Of a stretch of DNA of 64,000 nt, positions 1 to 9,400 are shown in pieces. The translations under genes were made by a program, and so were the position numbers. The notes below the pieces were generated by a model, which made no database searches, had not been told where the DNA came from, and saw only the letters and a list, made by a program, of their open reading frames with translations. The DNA comes from Bradyrhizobium lablabi (GTDB lineage: Bacteria > Pseudomonadota > Alphaproteobacteria > Rhizobiales > Xanthobacteraceae), in NCBI RefSeq assembly GCF_018131005.1, contig NZ_JAFCJK010000017.1, positions 1 through 64,000 of the forward strand, in the 5' to 3' direction. Positions within the stretch are counted from its first letter, which is position 1. Each line of letters starts with the position of its first letter.

Positions 1-120
1 CTTCAGCGCGACTGGACCCGGCATGAGACCTATGACGGGGCGCGAGCGATCGTGGAGGCTCACGGCGGCGGATACGGTATCGGCCTGGCCTATGCACGGG
101 ATATGATCAAGCCAGCGTAA
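1..120 (+). CDS. C-terminal end of an unidentified gene cut by the left edge
   Basis: Frame 1 is open from the first base to a TAA at 118-120 and gives 39 residues ending in DMIKPA. No start is visible, so the gene would begin outside the window. The fragment is Gly/Tyr/Ala-containing and I recognise no domain. It is supported only by the open frame at the edge and by the lack of a better gene here, so it could be chance. Confidence 0.4.
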   Translation, partial: LQRDWTRHETYDGARAIVEAHGGGYGIGLAYARDMIKPA

Positions 121-343
121 GAAATGTGCCGATTATCCATTGGAGTTGTTTCTGCGCCACGGGCCCGGGCTGCAGCCTCGAACCCGCGGTGTGCGCGTAG
201 GCGCGCTAGGCGCAAACGCTCGCGCCCAAACTTCCCGTTTTCCGGGAGGTCAATTGCGGGTTTCGCGACCGCCTTTGCCGCCGTCTTCGGGCGACAGCAG
301 GGTGTTCTGAATCGCCTGCTGTCCCTTGGTCTGGTCGCGGCCC

Positions 344-784
344 TCAACGCCCGTCGTCCTGCCACGGCATCGTCGGCAGTGACGGCACCCGCCGCTGCGT
401 GATGCGCGGACGCGCCACGGTCATTGGCTTCAGCGGCGGCGGCTTCACCGGCTTCGGCTTCCGCGGCTTGGCGAAGCGCCGCTGCTGCTGCACCTCGCGC
501 GCCAGCTGCTCAGCCTCGACCGCATCAATGCTACACCAACGCCGACTGAGCCGGAACACGTTGCCGCAGCGCGGACCCGGCTCAATCTCGATCAGCCCGA
601 GATGGTCCAGCAGCTTCAGCGATGGCGACACGGCTTTTTCCGCGATGTGATGATCCAGCAGGAAAGAAATGTAGCTCACGCTCGCGCTTGAGCGGTCGCC
701 GATAGAGCGCTCAATCGCAGCGAACACCCGCCGCGCGCTCCGTGGCAGCGCCGCATAGGCCGGTGAGTTCTCCCGATCTGTCAT
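344..784 (-). CDS. hypothetical protein, winged-helix-like N-terminus with basic tail
   Basis: 146 residues. Residues about 10-80 have the alternation expected of a small helix-turn-helix or winged-helix fold (RRVFAAIERSIG, then LLDHLGLIEIEPG before a short strand). Residues 95-146 form a Lys/Pro/Arg-rich tail (KPRKPKPVKPPP) that could contact nucleic acid. The composition is a normal coding pattern for high-GC alphaproteobacteria, and similar proteins are common hypothetical genes in bradyrhizobia. I do not recognise a named family; the DNA-binding role is inference. No strong promoter or operator was seen. Confidence 0.72.
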   Translation of the reverse strand: MTDRENSPAYAALPRSARRVFAAIERSIGDRSSASVSYISFLLDHHIAEKAVSPSLKLLDHLGLIEIEPGPRCGNVFRLSRRWCSIDAVEAEQLAREVQQQRRFAKPRKPKPVKPPPLKPMTVARPRITQRRVPSLPTMPWQDDGR

Positions 785-806
785 CGCCGTCTCCCTCGAT
801 CGTTAG

Positions 807-897
807 CTACAGGCCCATCCAGACCGCCAGCGCGACCATGACGACGACCGCCGCGAGGAAGGCGACGATTGACGATCTTTGCGACGGGATTGGCCAT
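807..897 (-). pseudogene. single-helix membrane microprotein interrupted by a one-base frameshift
   Basis: An ATG at 895-897 opens with MANPVAKIVN and then leaves frame. One frame over, the same stretch encodes a clean transmembrane helix (IVAFLAAVVVMVALAVW) ending MGL and TAG at 807-809. That second frame has a stop just upstream and no start codon of its own. Removing one base after the ninth codon joins the two into a 29-residue membrane peptide. Either the gene is freshly broken or the sequence carries an indel error. Confidence 0.4.
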
Positions 898-944
898 GTC
901 TAACTCACGCTTATGTGCAAGGCGTCATCGCCCTGCGCGCGCGA

Positions 945-1304
945 TCAGCCCATGCTTCCGGGCATGAAGCATCTGACGCCAATGAAAGCGCCGTTCAGAT
1001 AGTAGGGCCAGACCATCGTGCGACCAGCGCGGTTCGGTCCATCCACGACAGCGTTGTTTGGAACATCAACCCACTCGCCATCAATGCGCACGCGATAGTG
1101 ACCGTCCTTAGTTTCCCAATCGGCGTCATCAACGCGCTTCGCATCGCTGCCGTCGCAGCAGGGCCCTTTGCCGCTGTGCAAGCTCTCATACCAACTGTTC
1201 AACTCAGGGTGCTGATAATCGTGGGCGCGGGCGTGACCGATTGTAGAAATCGGCAGCACGACAGTGAATACAACAACCGTTACATGCCAATTGTGATTAT
1301 TCAT
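945..1304 (-). CDS. small secreted hypothetical protein
   Basis: 119 residues from the ATG giving MNNHNWHV. An upstream in-frame ATG at 1347-1349 would add 15 residues and spoil the signal peptide. Residues 1-28 are a Sec-type signal (hydrophobic VTVVVFTVVLPIS, then A-x-A before HD). The mature part has a CCDGSDAKRVDD segment, and after it a compact strand-rich region (HYRVRIDGEWVDVP). The family is a common periplasmic unknown in rhizobia. It is the last of three closely packed minus-strand genes: the upstream frame stops at 1346, about 40 bases before this start. Function unknown. Confidence 0.82.
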   Translation of the reverse strand: MNNHNWHVTVVVFTVVLPISTIGHARAHDYQHPELNSWYESLHSGKGPCCDGSDAKRVDDADWETKDGHYRVRIDGEWVDVPNNAVVDGPNRAGRTMVWPYYLNGAFIGVRCFMPGSMG

Positions 1305-1345
1305 CTCGCACCCAATCCCAGAATCTCTCTGTGCAGTCAGGAAAT

Positions 1346-1516
1346 TCATCCATCTGCATCAACATGCGAAGCCTTATCAGCTCGCCGCTGGTAGTCGTCG
1401 GCCAGGGCCTTAAGCTGACCCGCAATCGTTGAGTCGGTCATGGTTTTGGCGGCGCGGAGCAAAGTCTGTGCTATCTCTAAATATTCCTTGCCTCGTTGCG
1501 AATTATGGACCGTCAT
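1346..1516 (-). CDS. short helical hypothetical protein
   Basis: 56 residues from MTVHNSQRGKEYLEIAQ. The chosen start overlaps the stop of the upstream gene by four bases (ATGA at 1513-1516), which is typical of translational coupling. The middle contains MTDSTIAGQLKALADDYQRR, a pattern seen in many short bradyrhizobial proteins of unknown role that carry ALADDYxRRA. It is predicted entirely helical and soluble, with no signal peptide. Its place between a zinc-ribbon gene and a secreted gene suggests one operon; what they do together is not evident. Confidence 0.75.
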   Translation of the reverse strand: MTVHNSQRGKEYLEIAQTLLRAAKTMTDSTIAGQLKALADDYQRRADKASHVDADG

Positions 1517-1737
1517 AAAGCCCTCGCGCGGTTCTTGGGCAGCTGGTCGAGGGCGATTTGGAGCCAGCTCACCCAATTGCGGTCACTTTCCCTGCGAGTT
1601 CTGAAGCGATCGACGCACTTCTTGGAACAAAGCGGGGTTCGCCATGAGTAGTGCCGGACGAGACCAAACTTGCCATCACAAACTGCGCATCGCGTGGCTC
1701 GACCAGATCTAAGATTATCGGAGCAATGGGGGGGCAT
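1513..1737 (-). CDS. small zinc-ribbon-like hypothetical protein
   Basis: 74 residues with two cysteine pairs, CAVC at about 18-21 and CSKKC at about 37-41, separated by a basic aromatic stretch (FGLVRHYSWR). The spacing suits a zinc ribbon or treble-clef knuckle. The C-terminus is rich in Arg and Trp. It is the first gene of a three-gene minus-strand run; its stop overlaps the next start. No named family is recognised. The zinc binding is inference from the cysteine pattern. Confidence 0.72.
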   Translation of the reverse strand: MPPHCSDNLRSGRATRCAVCDGKFGLVRHYSWRTPLCSKKCVDRFRTRRESDRNWVSWLQIALDQLPKNRARAL

Positions 1738-2093
1738 CGTAGTCTCCTCTTGGTACTATCGTCGCTGTTCGTCGATCATCTTTTTCCACCGTCGCACTGC
1801 ATGGGCCTGTGCGCTTTTCCTACGTGTGCAGCGTAGGACGATCGCGGTCAGCCGCTCAATTGAACGTGGGTATGCGCCGGCCATCAAAAGGGGCACGGGA
1901 ATGACACGAAGGCTTAGGGAGCGCGCCCGTAAAGCCGACCACTTCCGCAACGGGTCAAACGCCAGCGCTAGAGCTTAGGTCGCAGCATCGCCAAGCCCGC
2001 GTCGTTGCCGACCGGCTCAGTGCTCATGGGCCATGTGACCGGCACGCGCAGTTATTTCTGGCCGAGGATTGCTCCGATGCTAGACTTTCTCCA
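1738..2093 (+). other. stretch with no supported gene
   Basis: Open frames exist on both strands, but all are short, Arg/Ser-rich and contradictory, as expected from antisense frames of high-GC DNA. No domain, hairpin terminator or tRNA was seen. Confidence 0.5.
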
Positions 2094-2180
2094 ATGGGGA
2101 ATCTCTGGTTCGTCATTGCCGTTTGGTTGCTTGGAATGATGCCGGTCGTGCTGGTCGCCATCGCTATCTTATTGCGCTAG
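2094..2180 (+). CDS. possible 28-residue single-helix membrane microprotein
   Basis: ATG at 2094 to TAG at 2178-2180 encodes MGNLWFVIAVWLLGMM followed by PVVLVAIAILLR, an almost uninterrupted transmembrane helix. Pure hydrophobic sequence through a whole frame, starting near ATG and ending right after the helix with Arg, is unlikely by chance in this base composition. Against it, there is no convincing ribosome-binding site just upstream. It resembles the other membrane microproteins in this window (807-897, 51767-51922). Confidence 0.38.
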   Translation: MGNLWFVIAVWLLGMMPVVLVAIAILLR

Positions 2181-2430
2181 TGCCTACTACATCGCACCGC
2201 GCGCCGTCTTGACCTCATCCGCGCCGTAGCACTGCGACCGTCTCCTGCAATGACCCACTTACCCCGCGACGGGTCTCACCCAGAGAACCCTGACGACCGA
2301 TTGCGGAGGGTTCGCCATCCTTCGACGGTCGCGCGCCGCTAATGTCTGGACCGCGCGGAGGTCCAAGAACGACCCAAGACCCGAAGCGGACATCGCCAGG
2401 AAGCAAAGCGCACGGACGCCAACCGAGAGG

Positions 2431-2694
2431 CTAGCGACGACCAACGCGGTTGACTGGACCGCCTCGATTTATTGCCGTGCCTTGTGTCGCCGTTCCGCGT
2501 ACAGCGCGCGCAACCGGGCGCGGCCTAAGCACTACACCGGCCCTCGCAACGCAACCTGCTGGATACCCGACATACGTGCAGTACACGACCGCGCCTGCCG
2601 GCTCGCTGCTGAACATCACGCCCGCAATTCCCAGCGACGCGCTGCATGCGAGACCTGCGAATGTAAGTTTTGCAAGAGATTGAAACTCCCGCAT
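2431..2694 (-). CDS. small secreted hypothetical protein
   Basis: 87 residues. Residues 1-35 are a signal peptide (LAKLTFAGLACSASLGIAGVMF, cleavage near AGA-V). The short mature domain has two Cys (YCTYVGYPAGC) and an Arg/Gly-rich end. Such short exported proteins with a CxxxxxxxxC segment are frequent in bradyrhizobia and have no known function. A perfect FNR/FixK-type box at 2792-2805 lies about 100 bases upstream on the same side, so low-oxygen control is possible but less convincing than for the 16-36 kb genes. Confidence 0.75.
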   Translation of the reverse strand: MREFQSLAKLTFAGLACSASLGIAGVMFSSEPAGAVVYCTYVGYPAGCVARAGVVLRPRPVARAVRGTATQGTAINRGGPVNRVGRR

Positions 2695-2791
2695 AAGCGC
2701 CTCGTGACTTCACAGTAAGATCGATAGCATGCCGTCGGTTGCAATCAGCGCCTGACGTTGCAGATGGTCAGCTTCCGAGGCATAGCCGCGT

Positions 2792-2805
2792 TTGACTTAG
2801 GTCAA
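2792..2805. promoter_or_regulatory. FNR/FixK-type box
   Basis: TTGACTTAGGTCAA is a perfect TTGAC-N4-GTCAA dyad, the Crp/Fnr (FixK) target shape. The nearest start codon on the left is 2694 (about 104 bases from its centre); none lies close on the right. It matches the boxes in the oxygen module at 16-36 kb. Confidence 0.5.
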
Positions 2806-3574
2806 GCCGCGAGGCGATTTGCGATATCGGAGGCCTGCGAAAGGAAAGACACAGATGTTGTCCTATCGGGTCCTAGTGAGCAGCCAAGGCTAGGCTCTAT
2901 TACGAAGACTGCTTGTGGCTCCTCTCAAAAGTTCCGTGATGTCCGCCTTCGGGGGGCTAAGCGGACGTGGCCGTGAGGTTGAGTTGCCGTTTTTTGGCTT
3001 GCTGATCACACAGCGCTGCATCAGGTTGATCAGTCGCCTCGGCCAAGCTTGGAGGTAGCGCCAAGCAGGTGTCAGAACAGCGAGCTCGCTTGCTCGAAAA
3101 AGTTGGGCTCCATTCGCAAGCTGAAATCGCCGACGCAGCTGAACGGTTGGTGCCCTTGAGAACCTACCAAGGCATCACCCGACCGCCGAGCAGCAATCGC
3201 GCAGCATTCTAAGGGCAGGGAGGGGGCTAGTCGGCGTACGGGGCAGACCCTTCTACCGAGCGCGGCGGCGCTCCAATTTTAGCGGCCGCAGGTTGAGAAA
3301 ATGTTGCACAAACATGACCAGCACAAAAAGGTCCGCGCATGTCCGCTTGGCACTCAAAAGCTGACGGATTGCGACAATTGCGAAACCGCCGCTGACCAGC
3401 GGTGGATTACGTCGATACGGGCCAAGGTCGGGAAATGCTTCCCAGACCGATCAGGCTGGTAGATCCGATACACGCCGCCTGTGATGGTGCGCGCCTGCAT
3501 GGCGTTTGTCACCCTGGATCGCGCAAGGTATCCTTTCAGCTTGCGGCTCGGTCCTATCCCGAAGGGAAAATCGC
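2806..3574 (+). other. long intergenic stretch without a supported gene
   Basis: No frame here has a coherent protein, ribosome-binding site or recognisable domain. The region lies between a FixK-type box and the GST gene. It may be decayed sequence, in keeping with the other remnants in the first 16 kb. Confidence 0.5.
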
Positions 3575-4192
3575 ATGCTCAGGATTTATGGAGCCCCGCA
3601 CTCCCGTGCGTTTTGCGTCATCTGGCTCGCAAACGACATCGGCATTCCCTACGAACTCATTCCTGTAACGTTCAGCCTGCCAAACGCGCAATGCAAAGAA
3701 CCCTGGTATCTCGCGCTGAACCCGAACGGACTTGTGCCCGCTATTGATGACGGCGGTTTTGTCGTGTGGGAGACCGCGGCGATTAACCTCTATCTCGCCG
3801 AGACTTACAAGAACTTCCTATATCCGTCGAAGCCGCAAGGTCGCGGACGGATGCTTCAGTGGGCATTCTTTGCGACTACCGAGGTCGAACCGGCACTGAT
3901 AACGCTGTTCAGAAATCGGATCTTCTTTCCGCCGGAGCAGCGGAACGAGACCTTGGCCGTTCAGGCAGAAGAAACCCTGCGCGCAAAACTCGCGATACTT
4001 GAGGATCAACTCGTCAAAACTCAGTTTTTCGGCGGTGGCACATGGGACATGGCCGATTTTATGGTTGCGAGCGTTCTGTGCGTTCTCGCCCGTCTAGAGT
4101 TGGACCTCACGTCCTACCCAAGATTTGATGCTTGGCTGGCTGCGAGCCTCAATAGACCGGCGGCGCAGGCGGCTCGCATATTACGAGAATAG
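3575..4192 (+). CDS. glutathione S-transferase family protein
   Basis: 205 residues from MLRIYGAPHSRAFCVIW; GAAGGG lies 8 bases before this ATG, and upstream in-frame starts would add an unrelated extension. Residues 1-80 form the thioredoxin-like glutathione-binding domain, with the family signature LNPNGLVPAIDDGGFVVWET (cis-Pro, then the Glu-Thr/Ser that binds the gamma-glutamyl group). Residues 90-205 are the helical C-terminal domain (DMADFMVASVL). It should conjugate or reduce electrophiles in the cytoplasm using glutathione. Substrate unknown. It stands alone with no operon partner. Confidence 0.88.
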   Translation: MLRIYGAPHSRAFCVIWLANDIGIPYELIPVTFSLPNAQCKEPWYLALNPNGLVPAIDDGGFVVWETAAINLYLAETYKNFLYPSKPQGRGRMLQWAFFATTEVEPALITLFRNRIFFPPEQRNETLAVQAEETLRAKLAILEDQLVKTQFFGGGTWDMADFMVASVLCVLARLELDLTSYPRFDAWLAASLNRPAAQAARILRE

Positions 4193-4226
4193 AATTGCCG
4201 CGGCCATTGCGGGCGCCTCATCCGCT

Positions 4227-4328
4227 CGCTTGCGCCTCGCCATCGCGGCGGCACTTACCCAGGTCCACCGCCGCGACCTCGTCCAGAAGGACATCAAATC
4301 CGCCAATATCCACGTCAACCGGGCGACC
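4227..4328 (+). pseudogene. fragment of a hybrid Ser/Thr kinase (catalytic loop region)
   Basis: About 34 residues around VHRRDLVQKDIKSANIHVNR align by eye with the catalytic loop of the kinase at 6433-11631 (VHQQGLIHKDIKPANVLVDD). The His and Pro of HKDIKPAN are changed to Gln and Ser. Neither a start nor the rest of the kinase is present, and the frame runs on into unrelated sequence. This is best read as a fossil of another copy of the same large kinase family. Confidence 0.6.
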
Positions 4329-4345
4329 GTCCCGCGTTCCGATGT

Positions 4346-4960
4346 TCAGCTCGAAGATCGTTGCTCTTTGAACGGGTCGCCGTAGATGTGATATCCGTTA
4401 AATTCCCATAAGCCCGGCGATTCGCGATCCAACAACTCGATGCCGCGCACCCACTTCACGCTCTTATACGCATAGAGGTTTGGCACCACGAGGCGCAGCG
4501 GGTAGCCATGTTCAGCCGTAAGGGGTTCGCCGTCATGCCGCAGGGCGAAAATCGTCGTCGGGCGCAGAAAATCCGAGATTGGCAGGTTGGCCGTGTAGTT
4601 GTTCTCGCCATGGACCATCACATGCCGCGCCTCTGGCCGCAGCTTCACTCGCTTCATCAATTCTGTGGCGAGCAATCCTCCCCAATGGTTGTCGAACCGG
4701 CTCCAGCTGTTGACGCAATGCATGTCCGCAAACACCTCGCTCTGCGGCAGATTGGAGAACTCTTTCCACGAAAGCCGCAGTTGCTCCTCTACTAGGCCGA
4801 ACACGCGAAAATCCCACGTCCCGGAACGAAAGAGCGGCACCGAGCCCACGTGCAGCACCGGCCACTTGAGCGTCAGCGACTGTCCTGGGGGCAGCCGTCC
4901 AGCGGCACGCATCTCACGCTCCCGTTCGCGTCGCTCGTTCGATTGCACAAATAGCTCCAC
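4346..4960 (-). CDS. sulfite-oxidase-like molybdopterin oxidoreductase
   Basis: 204 residues with one oxidoreductase molybdopterin-binding domain of the sulfite oxidase/YedY fold covering nearly all of it. The key cysteine that ligates molybdenum is in MHCVNSWSRFDNHWGG (about residues 81-96), followed by VMVHGENNYTANLPI and the typical GYPLRLVVPNLYAYKSVKW segment. There is no signal peptide or Tat motif, so it should be cytoplasmic, unlike YedY (MsrP). Related short proteins are usually annotated as sulfite oxidase-like; the substrate is not known. No partner cytochrome gene is adjacent. Confidence 0.88.
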   Translation of the reverse strand: MELFVQSNERREREREMRAAGRLPPGQSLTLKWPVLHVGSVPLFRSGTWDFRVFGLVEEQLRLSWKEFSNLPQSEVFADMHCVNSWSRFDNHWGGLLATELMKRVKLRPEARHVMVHGENNYTANLPISDFLRPTTIFALRHDGEPLTAEHGYPLRLVVPNLYAYKSVKWVRGIELLDRESPGLWEFNGYHIYGDPFKEQRSSS

Positions 4961-5127
4961 CGCAAGGTATAGCGCGGCCTAGTTGGCGCACGTCGTAATT
5001 TTGGGGGCCTGAAACGCGGTCAGCCGGGTTGCGGCGGACATAACCAAACATTGAGTTTCTTGGACCCGCACTCCGAGAAGCGACCTATCAAGATGCTAGC
5101 GCAGCCCGAAGCGGCGAAGAGGAAGCC

Positions 5128-5691
5128 TCACTGCTCCCCCTTACAGATCTTGGAGTTAGCACTACTTGCAACCTCGGAGAGTAAGCCAGGAACAGTCTTG
5201 CTGGTATTGTGACGGAAAATGTTGACAGCTCCGATCACTTCGTCCTCGTTGTCACGAATTGGAAAGACATTAACGAGGGCCAGAAGACGATTGCCGTTGG
5301 GCTGCTCGCAAATCACATCGGCGTTCCGAACGGTGCCGCCGTTGTTGATCACCACGGAGGGTGGTGCAAGTTCGTGCGGCATCACTTCTCCTGAGGGGTA
5401 ACGAAGAAGGTGTGACCCGCAATACTTTTCCGAGGTTCCCAGAGACGGCGTGCGTCCCCAACCCGCGATTGCAGCTTTGTTGCACTTGACGACGGTGGCA
5501 TCCTTTTCGAGAACGTATATCCCTACTGGGATAGAATCCATTGCCGCTTGGTCTGCAAGAATTCCTTTTGCGACGAGGTGCCCGTCGACGAGTTCTCCTC
5601 GGAAGTCGATCTCGTCGAAGTCGCCATCCAAAATCATCGTGCTTGTTGCTAAGCCACTATCTGTCACGCTGGTTGCCATCTTGGTTGCCAT
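5128..5691 (-). CDS. stand-alone PAS-domain sensor protein
   Basis: 187 residues from MATKMATSVTD. This start is chosen because AAAGGAGGTTGA, a near-perfect Shine-Dalgarno, ends four bases before it; the longer frame upstream lacks one. Residues about 60-175 form a PAS fold (DSIPVGIYVLEKDATVVKCN near the start, VFPIRDNEDEVIGAVNIF at the end). No kinase, HTH or enzymatic domain follows. It could bind a ligand and signal by contact, for example to the large hybrid kinase about 0.75 kb away. That pairing is inference from proximity only. Confidence 0.85.
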   Translation of the reverse strand: MATKMATSVTDSGLATSTMILDGDFDEIDFRGELVDGHLVAKGILADQAAMDSIPVGIYVLEKDATVVKCNKAAIAGWGRTPSLGTSEKYCGSHLLRYPSGEVMPHELAPPSVVINNGGTVRNADVICEQPNGNRLLALVNVFPIRDNEDEVIGAVNIFRHNTSKTVPGLLSEVASSANSKICKGEQ

Positions 5692-6162
5692 TTTCAACCT
5701 CCTTTGCGCGAAAGACTCGGTAAACACTGGGGCAAGAACGCGGTTCCCGCAAGGGTAACGATAGTTTAGCAGCAAGGCTGTCTTAAGCGAGGGGCGCTAT
5801 ATGCGCGGTCTGCGGCGGCACCATTTGACCCGTTTGTAATGAGGACGCTTCAGACCACGCCGGAAGACTCTAACTTGCGGCACCTCTTCAACTCCTGAGA
5901 ACGGGCTTCGCGGAGACTGGCCGCCACATCTCCGATAGCGGGACTATGAGCCAGATGATGGGGCCCGACGAGGACGAGGGATAGCGCGTGACGTGGACCG
6001 AGCGTGAAAGATCGCGGGGTAAGCGCAGTTCTCGCCTTCGGAACGCTAAACCAGGTAGGTTCCTGATTGCAGATCCGACAAGTTGCGGGAGGCGGAGGGA
6101 TGCCGGAACATGACCGAAAAGACACAATCCAAGAAGCGGACTTCTCGATACTTGGCTCGGCT
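5692..6162 (+). other. intergenic stretch without a supported gene
   Basis: It lies between the PAS gene and the small minus-strand frame beside the hybrid kinase. Frames on both strands are open for 90-130 codons but have composition typical of shadows and no ribosome-binding sites. No repeat or hairpin stands out. Confidence 0.45.
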
Positions 6163-6387
6163 TTATGAGCAAACGCCCCGCTGGAGGCTAATCCGTCTGC
6201 CTTGGGCACATCTGCGCAGAAGCTTGGCGGAAGCCAGCGCATTTGCCTGGTCAGCAGGAGTGCCGCTGCGGGAGAATCCTGTCGATGAAGAGATCCCTTT
6301 CAGTTCGCTAGAAAGTTCCAGTTCGTTAGAAAGATTGAACCCACTATACGGCCGGCGCTGCCATTGATATTTCGTTCCTGTTGACAT
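6163..6387 (-). CDS. possible small protein divergent from the hybrid kinase
   Basis: 74 residues from MSTGTKYQWQ. The case rests on AGGAGG placed 8 bases before the ATG, one of the strongest ribosome-binding sites in this part of the window, facing away from the large kinase gene. The protein has a direct repeat: CAGTTCG(C/T)TAGAAAG occurs twice with an 18-base period (about 6301-6334 on the plus strand) and encodes the Glu/Leu/Ser stretch NELELSSEL. No family is recognised and no signal peptide or helix is evident. It may be real or a decayed gene with its ribosome site preserved. Confidence 0.45.
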   Translation of the reverse strand: MSTGTKYQWQRRPYSGFNLSNELELSSELKGISSSTGFSRSGTPADQANALASAKLLRRCAQGRRISLQRGVCS

Positions 6388-6432
6388 CTTTCTAGCCTCC
6401 TGTCCCAATGAATACTCCGAGGTCGTGATGCC

Positions 6433-9400
6433 GTGGCGACAAGAATGTCACCTATCCCGGGGCTCTCGGGGTACGTGCTGGTGCCCCTGCGGGAAAGCGC
6501 GGACTTTACCCTTTACCGCGGCCGAAAGCACGACGACCCCTCGCCAGTCCTGGCGATCGCACTCTTTGAACAGCCGTCGCCTCAGAGTGTCAGGCGGCTC
6601 ATGCACGAATACTCGTTCGCAGCCGAGCTCGATCCCGCGTGGGCTGCCAAGCCTCTGGCCATTACTCGTCACGAAGGGCGGACTATCCTCTTACTCAAGG
6701 ACCCTGGCGGTCAGCCGCTGGATCGGATTCTTGAGCGTGACCAGGGGCAACCGCTCGACCTGACTCGCTTCCTTAGCACCGCCATTGGATTGGCAAGAAC
6801 ACTCGGTCAGGTTCATCAGCAGGGTCTCATACATAAGGATATCAAGCCTGCGAATGTCCTCGTCGACGACACCGGCAACGCGTGGCTCACCGGATTCGGG
6901 ATTGCGTCCCAACTTCCGCGCGAGCGTCAGTCGCCCCAACCTCCCGAGTTCATCGCGGGAACGCTCGCCTACATGGCACCCGAGCAGACGGGACGAATGA
7001 ACCGTTCGATCGATTCTCGGAGCGACCTTTACTCGCTTGGAGTGACGTTTTACGAAATGCTGACCGGGAGTCTTCCATTCACGGCCTCCGACCCGATGGA
7101 ATGGGTGCACTGTCACATCGCGAAACAACCAGCCACACCGAGTGAGCGGGTGGGAACCGTGCCAGCCTCGGTCTCCGCGATCACGATGAAGTTGCTCTCC
7201 AAAACGGCGGAGGAGAGGTATCAGACAGCGGTGGGAGTTGAGAGCGATCTTCGGCGCTGCCTGTCCCAATGGGAGTCCCAGGGGTGGATCGATGACTTCA
7301 CTCCTGGCGCTGGCGACACCCCGGGTCGCCTCACGATCCCCGAGAAGCTGTACGGGAGGGACCTCGAGGTTGACACTCTGCTCACCGCCTTCGACCGCAT
7401 CGTTGGCGGTGGCCGAGCGGAACTGGTGCTGGTCTCCGGATACTCCGGCATCGGCAAATCCGCAGTCGTCAATGAGCTCCACAAACCACTCGTGCCGCCA
7501 CGCGGCTTGTTTGCGTCTGGCAAATCCGACCAGTACAAGCGCGACATTCCGCATGCCTCGCTGGCTCAGGCGTTTCAGAGCCTCATCCGGGGGCTCCTCA
7601 GCCAGAACGAGAAAGACCTGCGCAAATGGCAGGACGAACTTCGCGAGGCGCTGGGTCCGAACGGACTGCTCCTCGTCGATCTTGTCCCGGAATTGAAGCA
7701 TGTCATTGGCGAGCAGCCGCCAGTGCCCGAATTGCCGCCGCAGGAAGCGCAGAGACGTTTTCAGATCGCATTTCGACGGTTCATCGGCGTATTTGCGCGA
7801 CCTGAACATCCGCTCGCGCTCTTCCTCGATGATATGCAATGGCTGGATGTCGCCACACTCGACCTCCTCGAAGATCTATTGACCCGCAACGATTTGCAGC
7901 ACTTACTGCTCATTGGTGCGTATCGGGACAACGAGGTCAATGCCACCCACCCGCTGGTACGTAAGCTAGAAGCGATCCGTCAGGCCGGAGCGGCAGTGCA
8001 GGACATCGTTCTCACACCACTCAGTCGCGACGATCTAGGTCGACTGCTTGTGGACTCCCTTCACTGCCAACTGGAGCGCGCCGCCCCATTGGCAGACTTG
8101 ATTCACGAAAAGACCACGGGCAACCCGTTCTTCGCAATCCAGTTCATTTCTACTCTGGCGGACGATCGCCTGCTGACATTCGATTACCGCGCGCGGCGTT
8201 GGGTATGGGACCTGCTCCGCATTCGTGCCAAAGGCTTCACGGACAATGTTGTAGAGCTGATGGTCGAGAAGTTGAAGCGCCTTCCGCCGGAAACCCAGGA
8301 GGTACTCCAGCAATTCGCCTGCATGGGCAACAGTGCAGAGTTCGAGATGCTGCGCATGGGGTATCAGGGCTCGGTTGAGGACATGCACGACCATCTCTGG
8401 GAAGCCGTGCGATCGGGCCTCATCTTCCGTGCGGACAATTCCTACGGCTTCCTGCACGACCGCGTGCAGGAAGCCGCCTACTCGCTGATCCCGAAGGAGC
8501 TGCGTGCCGAGGCTCACCTACGCATCGGAATGCTCCTCGCCGAGCACACGTCCGCTGAAAAACGTGAGGAGGCGATATTTGAGATCGTCAATCAACTCAA
8601 CCGGGGCTCCCATCTCATCACCTCTGTCGAGGATCGCGAGCGCGTCGCAGAACTGAATCTGATCGCAGGCCGGCGCGCGAAACTCTCGACAGCATACGAC
8701 TCGGCGCTGAAGTATCTCAGGGCCGGCAGAGCCCTTCTTGCAGAAAAGACTTGCGAACGTAATCACCAGCTCATCTTCTCGATCGAGTATCTGACCGCCG
8801 AGTGCGAGCTGCTGACCGTCACGGTTGGCCTCGCCGCCGGAGATCCACTCGCGGAAGTGCAAAAGGAATGCGAGAACGGCCTGGCATTTGCCAGGCGGGT
8901 GCGTTTCGGCCTGGTCATCGAGCGCTGCGGAGCACAACTCGGTTTGATCCTCACCTTGCGCGGGCTGACTGCGACGTTCGGGTGCCTGGATCATGATGGA
9001 TACAGCGAACTCGATACCGAACGCCGCTTGGCCAACAGCCCCGATCTGGTGCTCGCCGAGTTCTATTACTGGACGCGAAAGCTGCAGGCGCACTTTTTCG
9101 CCGGAGACCTTGCGTCGGCGGTCGACGCCTCGCTGCACGCGGAACCGCTGCTTTGGACGTCGGCGGCAATGTTCGAGTCAGCGGTGTATCGATTCTATGG
9201 CGCGCTGGCGCATGCGGCGGTCTGGGATCGCGCCACACCGGAGCAGAGACCGACGCATTTTGATTATGTGCTGGACCACCACCGGCAGCTCCAAGTGTGG
9301 GCGGAGGTTAACCCCGAAATCTTCGAAGATCTCGCTGCCTTGGTCGGCGCCGAGATCGCTCGCATTGAGGGCCGGTTAGTGAACGCTCGGGAGCTGTACG

